The notes under the pieces are model-generated. The model searched no databases. It worked only from the letters and a program-made list of their open reading frames with translations, and was not told where the DNA came from. Below, one piece after another: positions 1-7,327 of a stretch of DNA of 10,021 bases; position 1 is the stretch's first letter; the number at the start of each line of letters is the position of its first letter. The DNA comes from Chryseobacterium sp. (GTDB lineage: Bacteria; Bacteroidota; Bacteroidia; Flavobacteriales; Weeksellaceae), in NCBI GenBank assembly GCA_003852805.1, contig RDDY01000383.1:1-10021 (forward strand). The letters run 5' to 3'. Position numbers and translations under genes: made by a program.

Positions 1-7
1 ATTAATC

Positions 8-478
8 TTACTTAATGATGGCGTCGATCAAGCGGTTTTTGTCGCTCAGGTATTCTTCCATCGAGATCATACTCTCTGTGCGCATAACGTCTTGAATGTC
101 ATCTATCTGATAGATGATTCTCTTGGCATCTTCGGTATTTTTTGCTTTGATCTTGCAGAAGATGTTGTATTTGCCCGAGATCACGCTGGCCTCAATAACG
201 TTGGGGATAGCGGAAAGCTCTTTCAAAACATCTTGTGTGCGGTTTGACTTTGTAAGCAGCACACCGATGAATGCAGTAAAATGATAGTCCAGTTTGCCGT
301 AGTCAATGTTGAGTGAGGAACCGAGAATGATGCCCGCATCTTCCATTTTCTTCACCCGAACGTGAATGGTACCTGCAGAAACGTCCATCAATTTGGCAAT
401 CTCCGTAAACGGCATTCTGGTGTTGGCGACAAGATAATTAAGGATCTTCTTATCTACGTCATCAAGCTGATAATTCAT
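8..478 (-). CDS. Lrp/AsnC family transcriptional regulator
   Basis: This 156-residue protein has the two-domain layout and length usual for Lrp/AsnC regulators. Residues about 5-50 form the AsnC-type helix-turn-helix: LDDVDKKILNYL is followed by the recognition part MDVSAGTIHVRVKKMEDAGII. Residues about 65-145 form the RAM/AsnC ligand-binding domain, including a strand region around VIEASVISGKYNIFCKI. Family members bind amino acids or related small molecules, assemble as dimers and octamers, and control amino-acid metabolism genes, often including their own. The effector cannot be read from the sequence. The ATG at 478-476 is preceded by an A/T-rich leader without a Shine-Dalgarno sequence, as is normal in Bacteroidota. 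A promoter-like site and inverted repeats lie directly upstream. The gene lies 134 bp downstream of tamB on the same strand but appears to have its own promoter. The family call is firm; the regulon is unknown. Confidence 0.93.
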   Translation of the reverse strand: MNYQLDDVDKKILNYLVANTRMPFTEIAKLMDVSAGTIHVRVKKMEDAGIILGSSLNIDYGKLDYHFTAFIGVLLTKSNRTQDVLKELSAIPNVIEASVISGKYNIFCKIKAKNTEDAKRIIYQIDDIQDVMRTESMISMEEYLSDKNRLIDAIIK

Positions 479-500
479 TATTTCGATTTTTAAGATATTA

Positions 501-558
501 CAGAATGTTCTTTTAAATATTCTGCAAAAATAGTGGTTTTTATTTTATTCTGAAAACC
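501..558. promoter_or_regulatory. Nested inverted repeats at the lrp promoter, candidate autoregulatory operator
   Basis: CAGAAT (501-506) and ATTCTG (519-524) form an inverted repeat with a 12-bp centre that covers the predicted transcription start. A further TATTCTG half-site occurs at 546-552, overlapping the -33 region. GGTTTT (535-540) and AAAACC (553-558) form another inverted repeat with the same 6-12-6 geometry. Lrp/AsnC proteins commonly bind imperfect A/T-rich palindromes and repress their own genes, so this is a reasonable operator candidate. The repeats are seen directly; the protein that binds them is inferred. Confidence 0.4.
525..556 (-). promoter_or_regulatory. Predicted Bacteroidota-type promoter of the lrp gene
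   Basis: On the minus strand TATTTTTG (532-525) matches the Bacteroidota -7 consensus TAnnTTTG exactly. TTTTC (556-552) lies 19 bp upstream, in the place of the -33 element. Transcription would start near 518-521, giving a leader of about 40 nt before the ATG at 478. The match and spacing are seen directly; promoter activity is inferred. Confidence 0.6.
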
Positions 559-589
559 GATGCATTTCTTTATGATTTATTAACAACAC

Positions 590-603
590 TGTTATGCATA
601 ACA
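590..603. repeat. 14-bp perfect palindrome TGTTATGCATAACA between tamB and lrp
   Basis: TGTTATGCATAACA is perfectly self-complementary and lies 10 bp beyond the tamB stop, roughly 60-75 bp upstream of the predicted lrp transcription start. No T-run follows on either strand and the stem would be A/T-rich with a 4-nt loop at best, so it is a poor intrinsic terminator. A dimeric DNA-binding protein site is more plausible. Its role is not known. Confidence 0.4.
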
Positions 604-612
604 CTACAAATA

Positions 613-3600
613 TCAATTATTGACAGAATCCGCTGCGGGTGCCGGTTGCGGTGGCAACACCTCCCTTTTTCGGCGCGATGCTTTCTTGGTGCGTTTGCCG
701 AAAATTCTTTGAAAGCTTCTGCTGTAGGCCACCCCTGCGCCGTAGGTTTGGTTGGCGTTGGCATTGGTACCCATTACCAATCCTATATTTGCCGGTTTGG
801 AATACACCCGGGCCACCAGGCTGCCGTCATTGCGGCGAGACATATCGTATTCTATAATTCCTTCGCCCGAGAGGTAGTCATTCCGTGTATCCGCCGTACG
901 CGTAATCGGTACGCCCAGTCCGGTTTTTACGGTCACGCGCGGCGAGAGCACAAAGCTTACACTTGTATTCGCACGGTCGCCGCTATTGGAGGCTTGATCT
1001 CCGCGGATGTAATCCAGATCCACTTGGAAGTCATTGCTGATGGTGTTGAAAACGCCGGCCAGCTGTTTGAAAAGCACATTGTAGCCGGTGGTTGCCAACG
1101 ATGTGCCGATTATATCGGTGCCCGATGTGTTGAAACTGCTGAGCGCCAGTACCGACCCGAATTGCTTGATTTTCTCGTCCTCGGTGGTCATCTTGAACGC
1201 CAGAGCTTCGCGTATTTGGCTGGACGCGTCGGGAACCATAATGTCAAAGCTGACCTTCGGGTTTTTCATATTTTGCGTGATACGTGTTTGCAGTTGCACA
1301 TTAAGTGGCTGCAGTTGCCCCACATTCAGGTATTCACCCGCGTTGGAAACAAGTCTGAAATAATCTGCGGTGATATCTAGCGTAGGATCCAGAACATCAC
1401 CGTCCCAAGCGATGTTGCTGCCTTTTCTGATTTGGAAGGTACGTTCCAAAATAGCTTTGGAAACGAAGGTACCGTTGTCTACAAAGTAGCTGCCCGTCAT
1501 GCTCATCTGTCCGCTTCGTTTCATGCTGAAGCGTAAGTTGTCCGCCGCACCGCGCACGCTGATGTCGCCCACGTCCTCGCCCACCAATACATTCACGGTA
1601 GAATTGCGGTCGATGTCCAACGTCAGGTTGATGTTCATATTCGCGCCGCTGCGTTCGCGCTTGGCAACAATCACTTGGCCGGCATCGTCCACCTCCAAGA
1701 ATCTCAACATTTTAAACTCTTCTACCGATGAGGTGGAACTGCTGTTCAACGTAAACTCACTGCCGCTTAGAACGGCGGCGTCGGCATCGATATTGAGTGA
1801 AGTGACAGGCCCAGAGATAAAAATATCACCGCGCGCGTAAACTCGCCCCCAGAAAGTGTCGAAGTCTTTCTGCGTTGTGTTGAGCAGCATCAAATTATCC
1901 GACCGCACGATGAGGTTGACCCCCATGGACGAAAGCGTCTCGAACTGAATAGCTCCCGACACCGTACCGCCCGAATTGTTGCGGCCGTCGCGCATTACCA
2001 GATTATTGAGCTGCACAAAACCACGCGAAACGGGGATGACGGTATCTTCAAAAGAATAATCAACGCCCGTAAAGTTCAGTTTGAAACCGAGGCCGCGCAT
2101 ATTGATATCGCCGCTGTAATTCAAGTCGCGCAGCGGTCCGTTGATGCGCACTTCGCCTGTGGCCTTGCCGCGAACGTTGCTGAAAACTTCTCTTACAAAC
2201 TGGCCTGCAAACGCCATATTGAAATCTTTCAACTCCGAGGTGATGTCCAGCGTAGGAGATGCTGTATTGTTGTTGATGGTGCCGTGCAACATCAATTTAT
2301 TGTTCCCGATGATGCCCGACTCGCCCGACTCTATCCGCGCCGTGAGATCAAAGATATTCTTGTTTTCGCTGTTCTTCGCGGTGACAAACAGATTGCCGAT
2401 TTCTTCGCCGTTGATGACGATATTATCTATGCGCATGTCCACCACCGGCTCCAGATTGTTCTCACTCATCACTAAGGACGCCGTACCGTTGGCCACACCG
2501 CGGATGTCCGTGCCCGAATCTCCGGGACGCAGCGACAGTACTTTGGCCAAATCCAGGCTTCTCACTTCCAGGTTCGCTCGGAAATCTTTGCCGTCGCGGA
2601 AAAGACCATCGATGAAAAGCTCGCTCTCGCCTGAAAACAAGCGCAGATTATTTATCTCGATATCCTTATGCGCTCTGTGGTACACAATGGAATGGTCGCG
2701 CTCGGGCGAGGTATCCACCGTCCACGTAAAACGATTGACACTTACCTGCGTAGGCTCGAAGCGTAATTCGATGTCACCGTTCGCTGCTGTTTTTTGACTC
2801 AGATTGATGGCATAATTTCCGAGGGATTCATCGAACTCGTCATCATCGCTGCCCATCAGGAATCTGCTTTTTAAGTGCAGTACGTCGGCATCATCTTTTT
2901 CGCCATCAACTCTGAAATTCTTGATCAAATTGGTGCCGTATTGCGCACGGCTGAACCTAAGCGCCAACTGCTCGTTAGGCAACGCCGTGTTTATTTGCAA
3001 GCGGACGCTGTCTGCCATAATACTGTCCCGCGTCACCGCAATATTGCTCAAACTGTAGTCGGGATTGCTGCGCGCCAGTGCTCGGTCTGCCTCGGTAATT
3101 TCCTCCTGTTTCAGCATCATGTATTTCAGGTAAGGCACATCGGCGTCCAAGACAAGGTCATTTCCCGTCCCCGAGTAATTGCCGCTGATGCGTGCGCCAC
3201 GAGGAATGCGCACATCGTCCAACAATAAATTCACAAGCTGTTGTTGAACGTTGAAATCAAAACTGAAATTTTGGCCTTTATAAATCCTCGTCGGACGATA
3301 ACCTGCCAGCGCGCCGTTGATGCCGTTCTCCACCATCGCCGCCAAATCACCAAGGTTGAAATAGCCGCTGATCTCGCCCTGCACCACGCCCGGCGCGTCT
3401 AAGGAGACAATCCGTTGGTTGTTTTGCAAAAAGGCTTTTACGGCCGCATCGGGAATATTATAGCGTTGCTTGCCCGTCTTGTAACTCAGGTTTTCCAGCC
3501 GCGCGTCGAGATTCAGGTCATTGATATCGCTGAACGAAATTTTACCGTCGAAACCACCCGCCACGGAGACAGCTTCGCCCGACTTCAGCCCGAAATAATT

Positions 3601-5334
3601 CAGGTTAAAATGGTCGATATTGCTGCGGATATCGGCAAAGATTCTCGGCGTACTGAAGTCTATAATTCCGCTTACATCTCCCGCGATCTCGGCATCGCGC
3701 ACTTTTACCGTGCCGTCAAAACGGCGACGGATCATCTCACCGTTTACCACAACATTGTGCACGGGTTTGCCCAAGAGTTCGATACGGCTGATGTCCGACC
3801 GAGTACGGACGGACATTGTATTCACGTCCAGGCCGCGGCCGTCCAATACTATGTGACCGGTGATGAGGCCCACCTGTTTATTCTCGGTAAGCGCGGTAAC
3901 ATTCAGATCTTTTACGTCAACAGTCCCACGGTAGCGCGGCCAATCGGAGCTGTAATCGGTCAACGTGATATCTGCCACGGCTTGGCCTATTCCTGTGATC
4001 AAATTGCCTTTGGCGACAATGGCATTGGGATTAACGCTTGCTGCGCCGTTGTATTTGATGCGGCTGAAAACCTCGGGGAAATCACCCATCTTTTTGGTTA
4101 TGAACCGAGGCAAAATCGCTTTTAAACCTTGGTACGTCAGGTCGGTGGAAATCAGGTTGGTCCGGATTTGGAAACCGCCTTTCAGCAAATCCCGAAAATT
4201 AGCCGACGGCGTGCGCAGGTTTACATCTTTTGAGCGAATCAGGAAATTGCGCAGCGTAAAGTTGTTGAGCGGGCCGTGCATATCACCCGACACCGAAACG
4301 GGCGCATTATTGTCCCAATCGGCCATAAAGTAGTTAAGGTCTTTGCCGCTGATCAGGCTGCCCGGTTTCAGATGCATGTCCCAAGCCACTTTATCGGTAA
4401 AATCCGACCAACCGGTTTGCGGATCCAAGTTGAAGACGATATCGCCCATCAACAATGAACTGTCTGTATTGAAAGTCAAACCCTTAACCGACAGCAATTT
4501 GTGTGTCAATGCCACATCTGCAGAGAATGTATCGACAAAGTGACTCTTGCCGCGGCGGTAGGTGGTAAATGTCAGGTTGTTGATGCGCCCGGTCACATCG
4601 GCTCCCTCTACCTTTAATACCGGTACGCGCAAATTCACATTTTCGGCGGTCAACCATTTGCCTTCGTCACCGGGATGATTCCTGTTATGAATGGAAACCT
4701 TGCTGTCGATGATATCCACGCGCGTGTTCAGGTGGAAAACGCCCTCTTTCTTTTTCTTATCCGAACTGAATTTGTCAAGGTAAAGCGTGAAGTTGTCCTG
4801 GTCTTCGCCTTTGTAGGTTATGACCTTGAGATCGAGCCGATGGAAGGTGAGTTTGTGGAAATTGATATCGTCGGGGCTTTTGATGATGGAGAACCAGTCG
4901 GTGTTGGCTTGAAACTCTTCCGCCGTCAGAAAGTTGAGGCCGTGGTGGTCTTTGATCTCTAAATTATGCACAATGACATCGCCGAAGATATTCACTTCGA
5001 TATCCTCGGTTTTCATCTGCGCCTGGAAATCACTGTTTACAATCTTCAACGCCTGGCCTGCCAGATAACGCTTGGTCGCGGGAAGGTTTAGCGCCAGAAA
5101 AAACAGACCGATCAAACCCAAACCGCCGTAGAAAAGAATCAGCAGCAATTTTGCCCACCAGGTGTAACTGGTGACGTCTTTCTGTATCTGCTCGCCTACC
5201 TCCTCGGCAAAGTCCATACCCTGCTGCGCGGTTTTGCCCACTTGGCCCGCGGCTTTGCCCACAGCGTCGGTTACCTGCCGACCGAGAGACTTTCCTTTTT
5301 CTTCTTTATTTTGATTATTATTTATCTTTGCCAT
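613..5334 (-). CDS. tamB: TamB-like translocation/assembly module protein (DUF490/AsmA-like)
   Basis: This 1573-residue protein is predicted to be anchored in the inner membrane and to span the periplasm. Residues 1-57 are a hydrophilic, K/N/Q-rich cytoplasmic extension, and one transmembrane segment lies at about 60-83 (WWAKLLLILFYGGLGLIGLF). The next thousand or so residues are repetitive beta-strand sequence of the AsmA/TamB type. The final roughly 450 residues match the TamB C-terminal (DUF490) domain, with the typical stretch ILERTFQIRKGSNIAWDG followed by DPTLDITADY. The family forms a long hydrophobic-grooved beta structure bridging the two membranes, acting with TamA in outer-membrane protein assembly and/or phospholipid transport. 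No tamA is in the window. The protein ends in a K/R cluster followed by a Pro/Ala tail. The ATG at 5334 lies 3 bp from the divergent tsaD start; Met40 (5217) is a possible later start. No clear tamB promoter was seen in the tsaD 5' coding region. Confidence 0.93.
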   Translation of the reverse strand: MAKINNNQNKEEKGKSLGRQVTDAVGKAAGQVGKTAQQGMDFAEEVGEQIQKDVTSYTWWAKLLLILFYGGLGLIGLFFLALNLPATKRYLAGQALKIVNSDFQAQMKTEDIEVNIFGDVIVHNLEIKDHHGLNFLTAEEFQANTDWFSIIKSPDDINFHKLTFHRLDLKVITYKGEDQDNFTLYLDKFSSDKKKKEGVFHLNTRVDIIDSKVSIHNRNHPGDEGKWLTAENVNLRVPVLKVEGADVTGRINNLTFTTYRRGKSHFVDTFSADVALTHKLLSVKGLTFNTDSSLLMGDIVFNLDPQTGWSDFTDKVAWDMHLKPGSLISGKDLNYFMADWDNNAPVSVSGDMHGPLNNFTLRNFLIRSKDVNLRTPSANFRDLLKGGFQIRTNLISTDLTYQGLKAILPRFITKKMGDFPEVFSRIKYNGAASVNPNAIVAKGNLITGIGQAVADITLTDYSSDWPRYRGTVDVKDLNVTALTENKQVGLITGHIVLDGRGLDVNTMSVRTRSDISRIELLGKPVHNVVVNGEMIRRRFDGTVKVRDAEIAGDVSGIIDFSTPRIFADIRSNIDHFNLNYFGLKSGEAVSVAGGFDGKISFSDINDLNLDARLENLSYKTGKQRYNIPDAAVKAFLQNNQRIVSLDAPGVVQGEISGYFNLGDLAAMVENGINGALAGYRPTRIYKGQNFSFDFNVQQQLVNLLLDDVRIPRGARISGNYSGTGNDLVLDADVPYLKYMMLKQEEITEADRALARSNPDYSLSNIAVTRDSIMADSVRLQINTALPNEQLALRFSRAQYGTNLIKNFRVDGEKDDADVLHLKSRFLMGSDDDEFDESLGNYAINLSQKTAANGDIELRFEPTQVSVNRFTWTVDTSPERDHSIVYHRAHKDIEINNLRLFSGESELFIDGLFRDGKDFRANLEVRSLDLAKVLSLRPGDSGTDIRGVANGTASLVMSENNLEPVVDMRIDNIVINGEEIGNLFVTAKNSENKNIFDLTARIESGESGIIGNNKLMLHGTINNNTASPTLDITSELKDFNMAFAGQFVREVFSNVRGKATGEVRINGPLRDLNYSGDINMRGLGFKLNFTGVDYSFEDTVIPVSRGFVQLNNLVMRDGRNNSGGTVSGAIQFETLSSMGVNLIVRSDNLMLLNTTQKDFDTFWGRVYARGDIFISGPVTSLNIDADAAVLSGSEFTLNSSSTSSVEEFKMLRFLEVDDAGQVIVAKRERSGANMNINLTLDIDRNSTVNVLVGEDVGDISVRGAADNLRFSMKRSGQMSMTGSYFVDNGTFVSKAILERTFQIRKGSNIAWDGDVLDPTLDITADYFRLVSNAGEYLNVGQLQPLNVQLQTRITQNMKNPKVSFDIMVPDASSQIREALAFKMTTEDEKIKQFGSVLALSSFNTSGTDIIGTSLATTGYNVLFKQLAGVFNTISNDFQVDLDYIRGDQASNSGDRANTSVSFVLSPRVTVKTGLGVPITRTADTRNDYLSGEGIIEYDMSRRNDGSLVARVYSKPANIGLVMGTNANANQTYGAGVAYSRSFQRIFGKRTKKASRRKREVLPPQPAPAADSVNN
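5296..5330 (+). promoter_or_regulatory. Predicted tsaD promoter inside the 5' end of tamB
   Basis: TATCTTTG (5323-5330) matches TAnnTTTG exactly. TTTTTC (5296-5301) lies 21 bp upstream as a weak -33 element. The box ends only 7 bp before the tsaD ATG (5338), so the transcript would have almost no 5' leader. The site lies within codons for about the first 12 residues of TamB on the other strand. Its activity is inferred. Confidence 0.55.
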
Positions 5335-5337
5335 TCT

Positions 5338-6372
5338 ATGAGTGAGCCTCTAATTTTAGCCATCGAATCCTCATGCGACGATACGTCTGCTGCGGTAATT
5401 TCAGGCAATAAGATTCTGTCCAACATCGCCGCCACGCAAAGCATACACAACGAATATGGCGGCGTGGTGCCCGAGCTGGCGTCGCGCGCGCATCAGCAGA
5501 ATATCATCCCCGTAGTCGCCAAAGCCTTGACCCTGGCAAATATACAACAAAATGACCTGCAAGCGATTGGCTTTACCCGCGGCCCCGGTCTGTTGGGATC
5601 ACTGCTGGTGGGGACTTCGTTTGCCAAGTCTCTCTCGATGGCGCTGGATATTCCGATGATTGAGGTGAACCATTTGCAAGCTCATATCCTGGCGCATTTC
5701 ATCGACGATGCCAACCCTAAACCGCCAAGGTTTCCGTTTCTATGTTTGACGGTGAGCGGCGGACACACGCTGATTGTCTTGGTGCGAGACTTTTTCGATA
5801 TGGAAATTATCGGCAAAACCACCGATGATGCCGCCGGCGAAGCCTTTGACAAAATAGGAAAGATTTTCGGGCTTGATTATCCCGCAGGTCCGATCATCGA
5901 TAAACTGGCACAGAGCGGCAACCCCGGCCGTTTCCGATTCAACAAACCCAAAATCGACGGTTACGATTATTCGTTCAGCGGAATCAAAACATCGGTTTTG
6001 TATTTCATCCAAAAGGAACTGAAAAAAAACGATGCTTTTATCGCCGAGAATTTAGCCGATCTGTGCGCCTCTGTTCAAGAAGACATTGTAGATATATTGC
6101 TGGATAAATTGATGCAAGCAGCTACTGACCTCGGCATTTCGGAAATAGCGATAGCGGGTGGCGTTTCTGCAAATTCGGCGTTGCGCGCAGCTCTTAAGAA
6201 AATCGGCGATGAAAAAAATTGGAACATTTACATTCCGAAGTTTGAGTACACCACCGACAACGCTGCCATGATTGCCATGGTGGCGAGACTAAAGTTCGAC
6301 CGCGGAGAATTCGCCGATCTGTCTGTATCGGCGACGGCGCGATACGATTTGACGGAGGAGTTGGGTGGGTGA
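5338..6372 (+). CDS. tsaD: tRNA N6-adenosine threonylcarbamoyltransferase TsaD
   Basis: TsaD (Kae1/YgjD family) transfers the threonylcarbamoyl group from threonylcarbamoyl-AMP to A37 of tRNAs reading ANN codons (t6A37), working in the cytoplasm with TsaB, TsaE and TsaC. None of those partners is in this window. The 344-residue length is normal. Visible family features are the N-terminal ASKHA motif LAIESSCDDTSAAV (residues 7-20), the metal-binding histidines in NHLQAH (H112, H116), the SGGHT loop (140-144), the AGGVSAN loop (273-279), and the C-terminal TTDNAAMIA with probable metal ligand D307. The ATG at 5338 is chosen because family homology begins immediately after it (MSEPLILAIESS). The open frame continues upstream to 5242, but that part is hydrophobic antisense of tamB with no family similarity. 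The gene is divergent from tamB. Nothing looks degraded, and the identification is very secure. Confidence 0.98.
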   Translation: MSEPLILAIESSCDDTSAAVISGNKILSNIAATQSIHNEYGGVVPELASRAHQQNIIPVVAKALTLANIQQNDLQAIGFTRGPGLLGSLLVGTSFAKSLSMALDIPMIEVNHLQAHILAHFIDDANPKPPRFPFLCLTVSGGHTLIVLVRDFFDMEIIGKTTDDAAGEAFDKIGKIFGLDYPAGPIIDKLAQSGNPGRFRFNKPKIDGYDYSFSGIKTSVLYFIQKELKKNDAFIAENLADLCASVQEDIVDILLDKLMQAATDLGISEIAIAGGVSANSALRAALKKIGDEKNWNIYIPKFEYTTDNAAMIAMVARLKFDRGEFADLSVSATARYDLTEELGG

Positions 6373-6399
6373 AGCGAGAGGATGAGAGAATGCGAGGCG

Positions 6400-6415
6400 A
6401 GCCGCGAAGCGGCGC
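6400..6415 (-). repeat. Left inverted REP-like hairpin bracketing the RAYT module
   Basis: The 16-nt AGCCGCGAAGCGGCGC is the exact reverse complement of 7313-7328 and of 7100-7115. Its core is GCCGC-GAA-GCGGC (6401-6413), a 5-bp stem with a 3-nt loop; the loop GAA shows it is in the opposite orientation to the copies downstream of the transposase gene. It begins 28 bp after the tsaD stop and 71 bp before the RAYT start. No T-run follows, so it is not a standard tsaD terminator. Confidence 0.8.
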
Positions 6416-6486
6416 CATTCCACTATAAACTTTTGCAAGTCGTTAATGCTTATCTTAGAACGGATAATAAAATTGCAAACAACGAC

Positions 6487-6939
6487 ATGGGTCAATCACT
6501 GGTTCAAAACTACATTCACATTATTTTCTCCACCAAACATAGAGAGAACTTGATTGATGAATCTATACAAGAAGAACTGTTCTCGTATCTCGGTGGAATC
6601 TGCAAGAACTTAGAATGTCAACCTTTACAAGTAGGCGGATATCTCAATCATGTTCACATTCTGTGTATGTTGTCGAAGAAAGTAAGTTTATCGAAACTGA
6701 TTGAGGAGGTAAAATCTCATTCCTCTAAATGGATCAAGACAAAAGGTCTCGTCTATTCAAGTTTTTATTGGCAAAACGGCTACGGTGCTTTTTCCGTAAA
6801 CCCCAATCAAATTAATGTCGTTGTAGAATATATACAACAACAAAAACAGCATCATTTAAAAATGCCATTTGAAATGGAATTTAGAAAAATCTTGAATAAA
6901 TATGATGCCGATTATGACGAAAGGTATGTTTGGGATTGA
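6487..6939 (+). CDS. REP-associated tyrosine transposase (RAYT), IS200-like Y1 family
   Basis: This 150-residue protein is a complete single-domain Y1 transposase (transposase IS200-like, HUH superfamily). The HUH metal-binding motif is H55-V56-H57 in GYLNHVHILCMLSKK. The catalytic tyrosine is probably Y115 in VVVEYIQQQKQHH, which also fits the Y-x3-Q pattern. Family marks also include KSHSSKWIKTKG (76-87) and FYWQNGYGAFSVNP (93-106). Enzymes of this type nick single-stranded DNA at palindromic REP-like hairpins and form a 5'-phosphotyrosine link. The ATG at 6487 is chosen because homology starts at MGQSLVQNYIHI; the frame stays open to 6382, but that part runs through the left hairpin and looks non-coding. 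No TnpB or accessory gene is present. An imperfect promoter box AACTTTTG occurs at 6428-6435. The gene is intact and lies between hairpin repeats that are its likely substrates. Confidence 0.93.
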   Translation: MGQSLVQNYIHIIFSTKHRENLIDESIQEELFSYLGGICKNLECQPLQVGGYLNHVHILCMLSKKVSLSKLIEEVKSHSSKWIKTKGLVYSSFYWQNGYGAFSVNPNQINVVVEYIQQQKQHHLKMPFEMEFRKILNKYDADYDERYVWD

Positions 6940-6973
6940 CAAACTACTCATTTAGTTGCGGTCGAGGCATAAA

Positions 6974-7327
6974 CGCATACAAGCAAAGGCTTTAGCCTTC
7001 GCTATTTGATAACGCCGCTTCGCATACAAAGGGCGTTACCTTTCGCTATTTGATAACGCCGCTTGGCGTACAAAGGGCGTTACCCTTTGCTATTTGATAG
7101 CGCCGCTTCGCGGCTATGTTGTCTTTCTTGAATTCGATACAAAGGCTATTGGATTACGCCGCTTCGCATACAAAGGGCGTTACCCTTTGCTATTTGATAA
7201 CGCCGCTTCGCGGCTATGTTGTCTTTCTTGAATTCGATACAAAGGCTATTGGATTACGCCGCTTCGCGGCTTGGGTATTGGGAATCGGTATTTACTCACT
7301 TTTTCGTAGATTGCGCCGCTTCGCGGC
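6974..7327 (+). repeat. REP-like hairpin array of alternating 44- and 56-bp units
   Basis: This stretch explains the gene-free gap between the RAYT gene and rsmE. Units end in GCCGCTT and run 6974-7020 (47 bp), 7021-7064 (44), 7065-7108 (44), 7109-7164 (56), 7165-7208 (44), 7209-7264 (56) and 7265-7321 (57). The perfect palindrome GCCGC-TTC-GCGGC occurs at 7102-7114, 7202-7214, 7258-7270 and 7315-7327. Incomplete cores stand at 7013-7023 and 7157-7167, and a variant CGCC-GCTT-GGCG at 7057-7068. Most cores follow the conserved lead GCTATTTGATAAC or GCTATTGGATTAC. The 44-bp units carry a second hairpin (CAAAGGG-CGTTA-CCCTTTG). The 56-bp units lack that hairpin but keep ATACAAAGG and GCTATT. The frame upstream of rsmE happens to stay open through part of the array (7116-7343). 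Confidence 0.88.
7069..7267 (+). repeat. 100-bp tandem duplication within the REP-like array
   Basis: 7069-7167 and 7169-7267 are direct copies at a period of exactly 100 bp, differing only at 7100 (g) versus 7200 (a). Each copy contains one CAAAGGG/CCCTTTG hairpin, one GCCGC-TTC-GCGGC hairpin and the segment with CTTTCTTGAATTCGATAC. The near identity points to recent duplication by slippage, unequal recombination or transposase action. Confidence 0.92.

Noticed and set aside
646..4125. Long plus-strand open frames opposite tamB, for example 646-1380 (244 residues) and 3415-4125 (236 residues).
   Set aside because: They are antisense to a confidently identified TamB gene, have no recognisable domains and are Cys/His/Arg-rich in the way shadow translations are.
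5242..5337. A 32-residue upstream extension of TsaD.
   Set aside because: It is antisense of the TamB N-terminus, and TsaD family similarity begins exactly at the ATG at 5338.
6401..6413. An intrinsic terminator of tsaD.
   Set aside because: The hairpin is short and is followed by GCCATTCC rather than a T-run; it is an exact inverted copy of the array hairpin.
6382..6486. A 35-residue upstream extension of the RAYT protein.
   Set aside because: It runs through the left hairpin repeat, and family similarity starts at the ATG at 6487.
6974..7327. A CRISPR array, because of regularly spaced repeats.
   Set aside because: Unit lengths vary (44, 47, 56, 57 bp), the parts between palindromes are themselves repeated rather than unique spacers, and no cas genes are present. 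A REP-like array beside a RAYT gene fits better.
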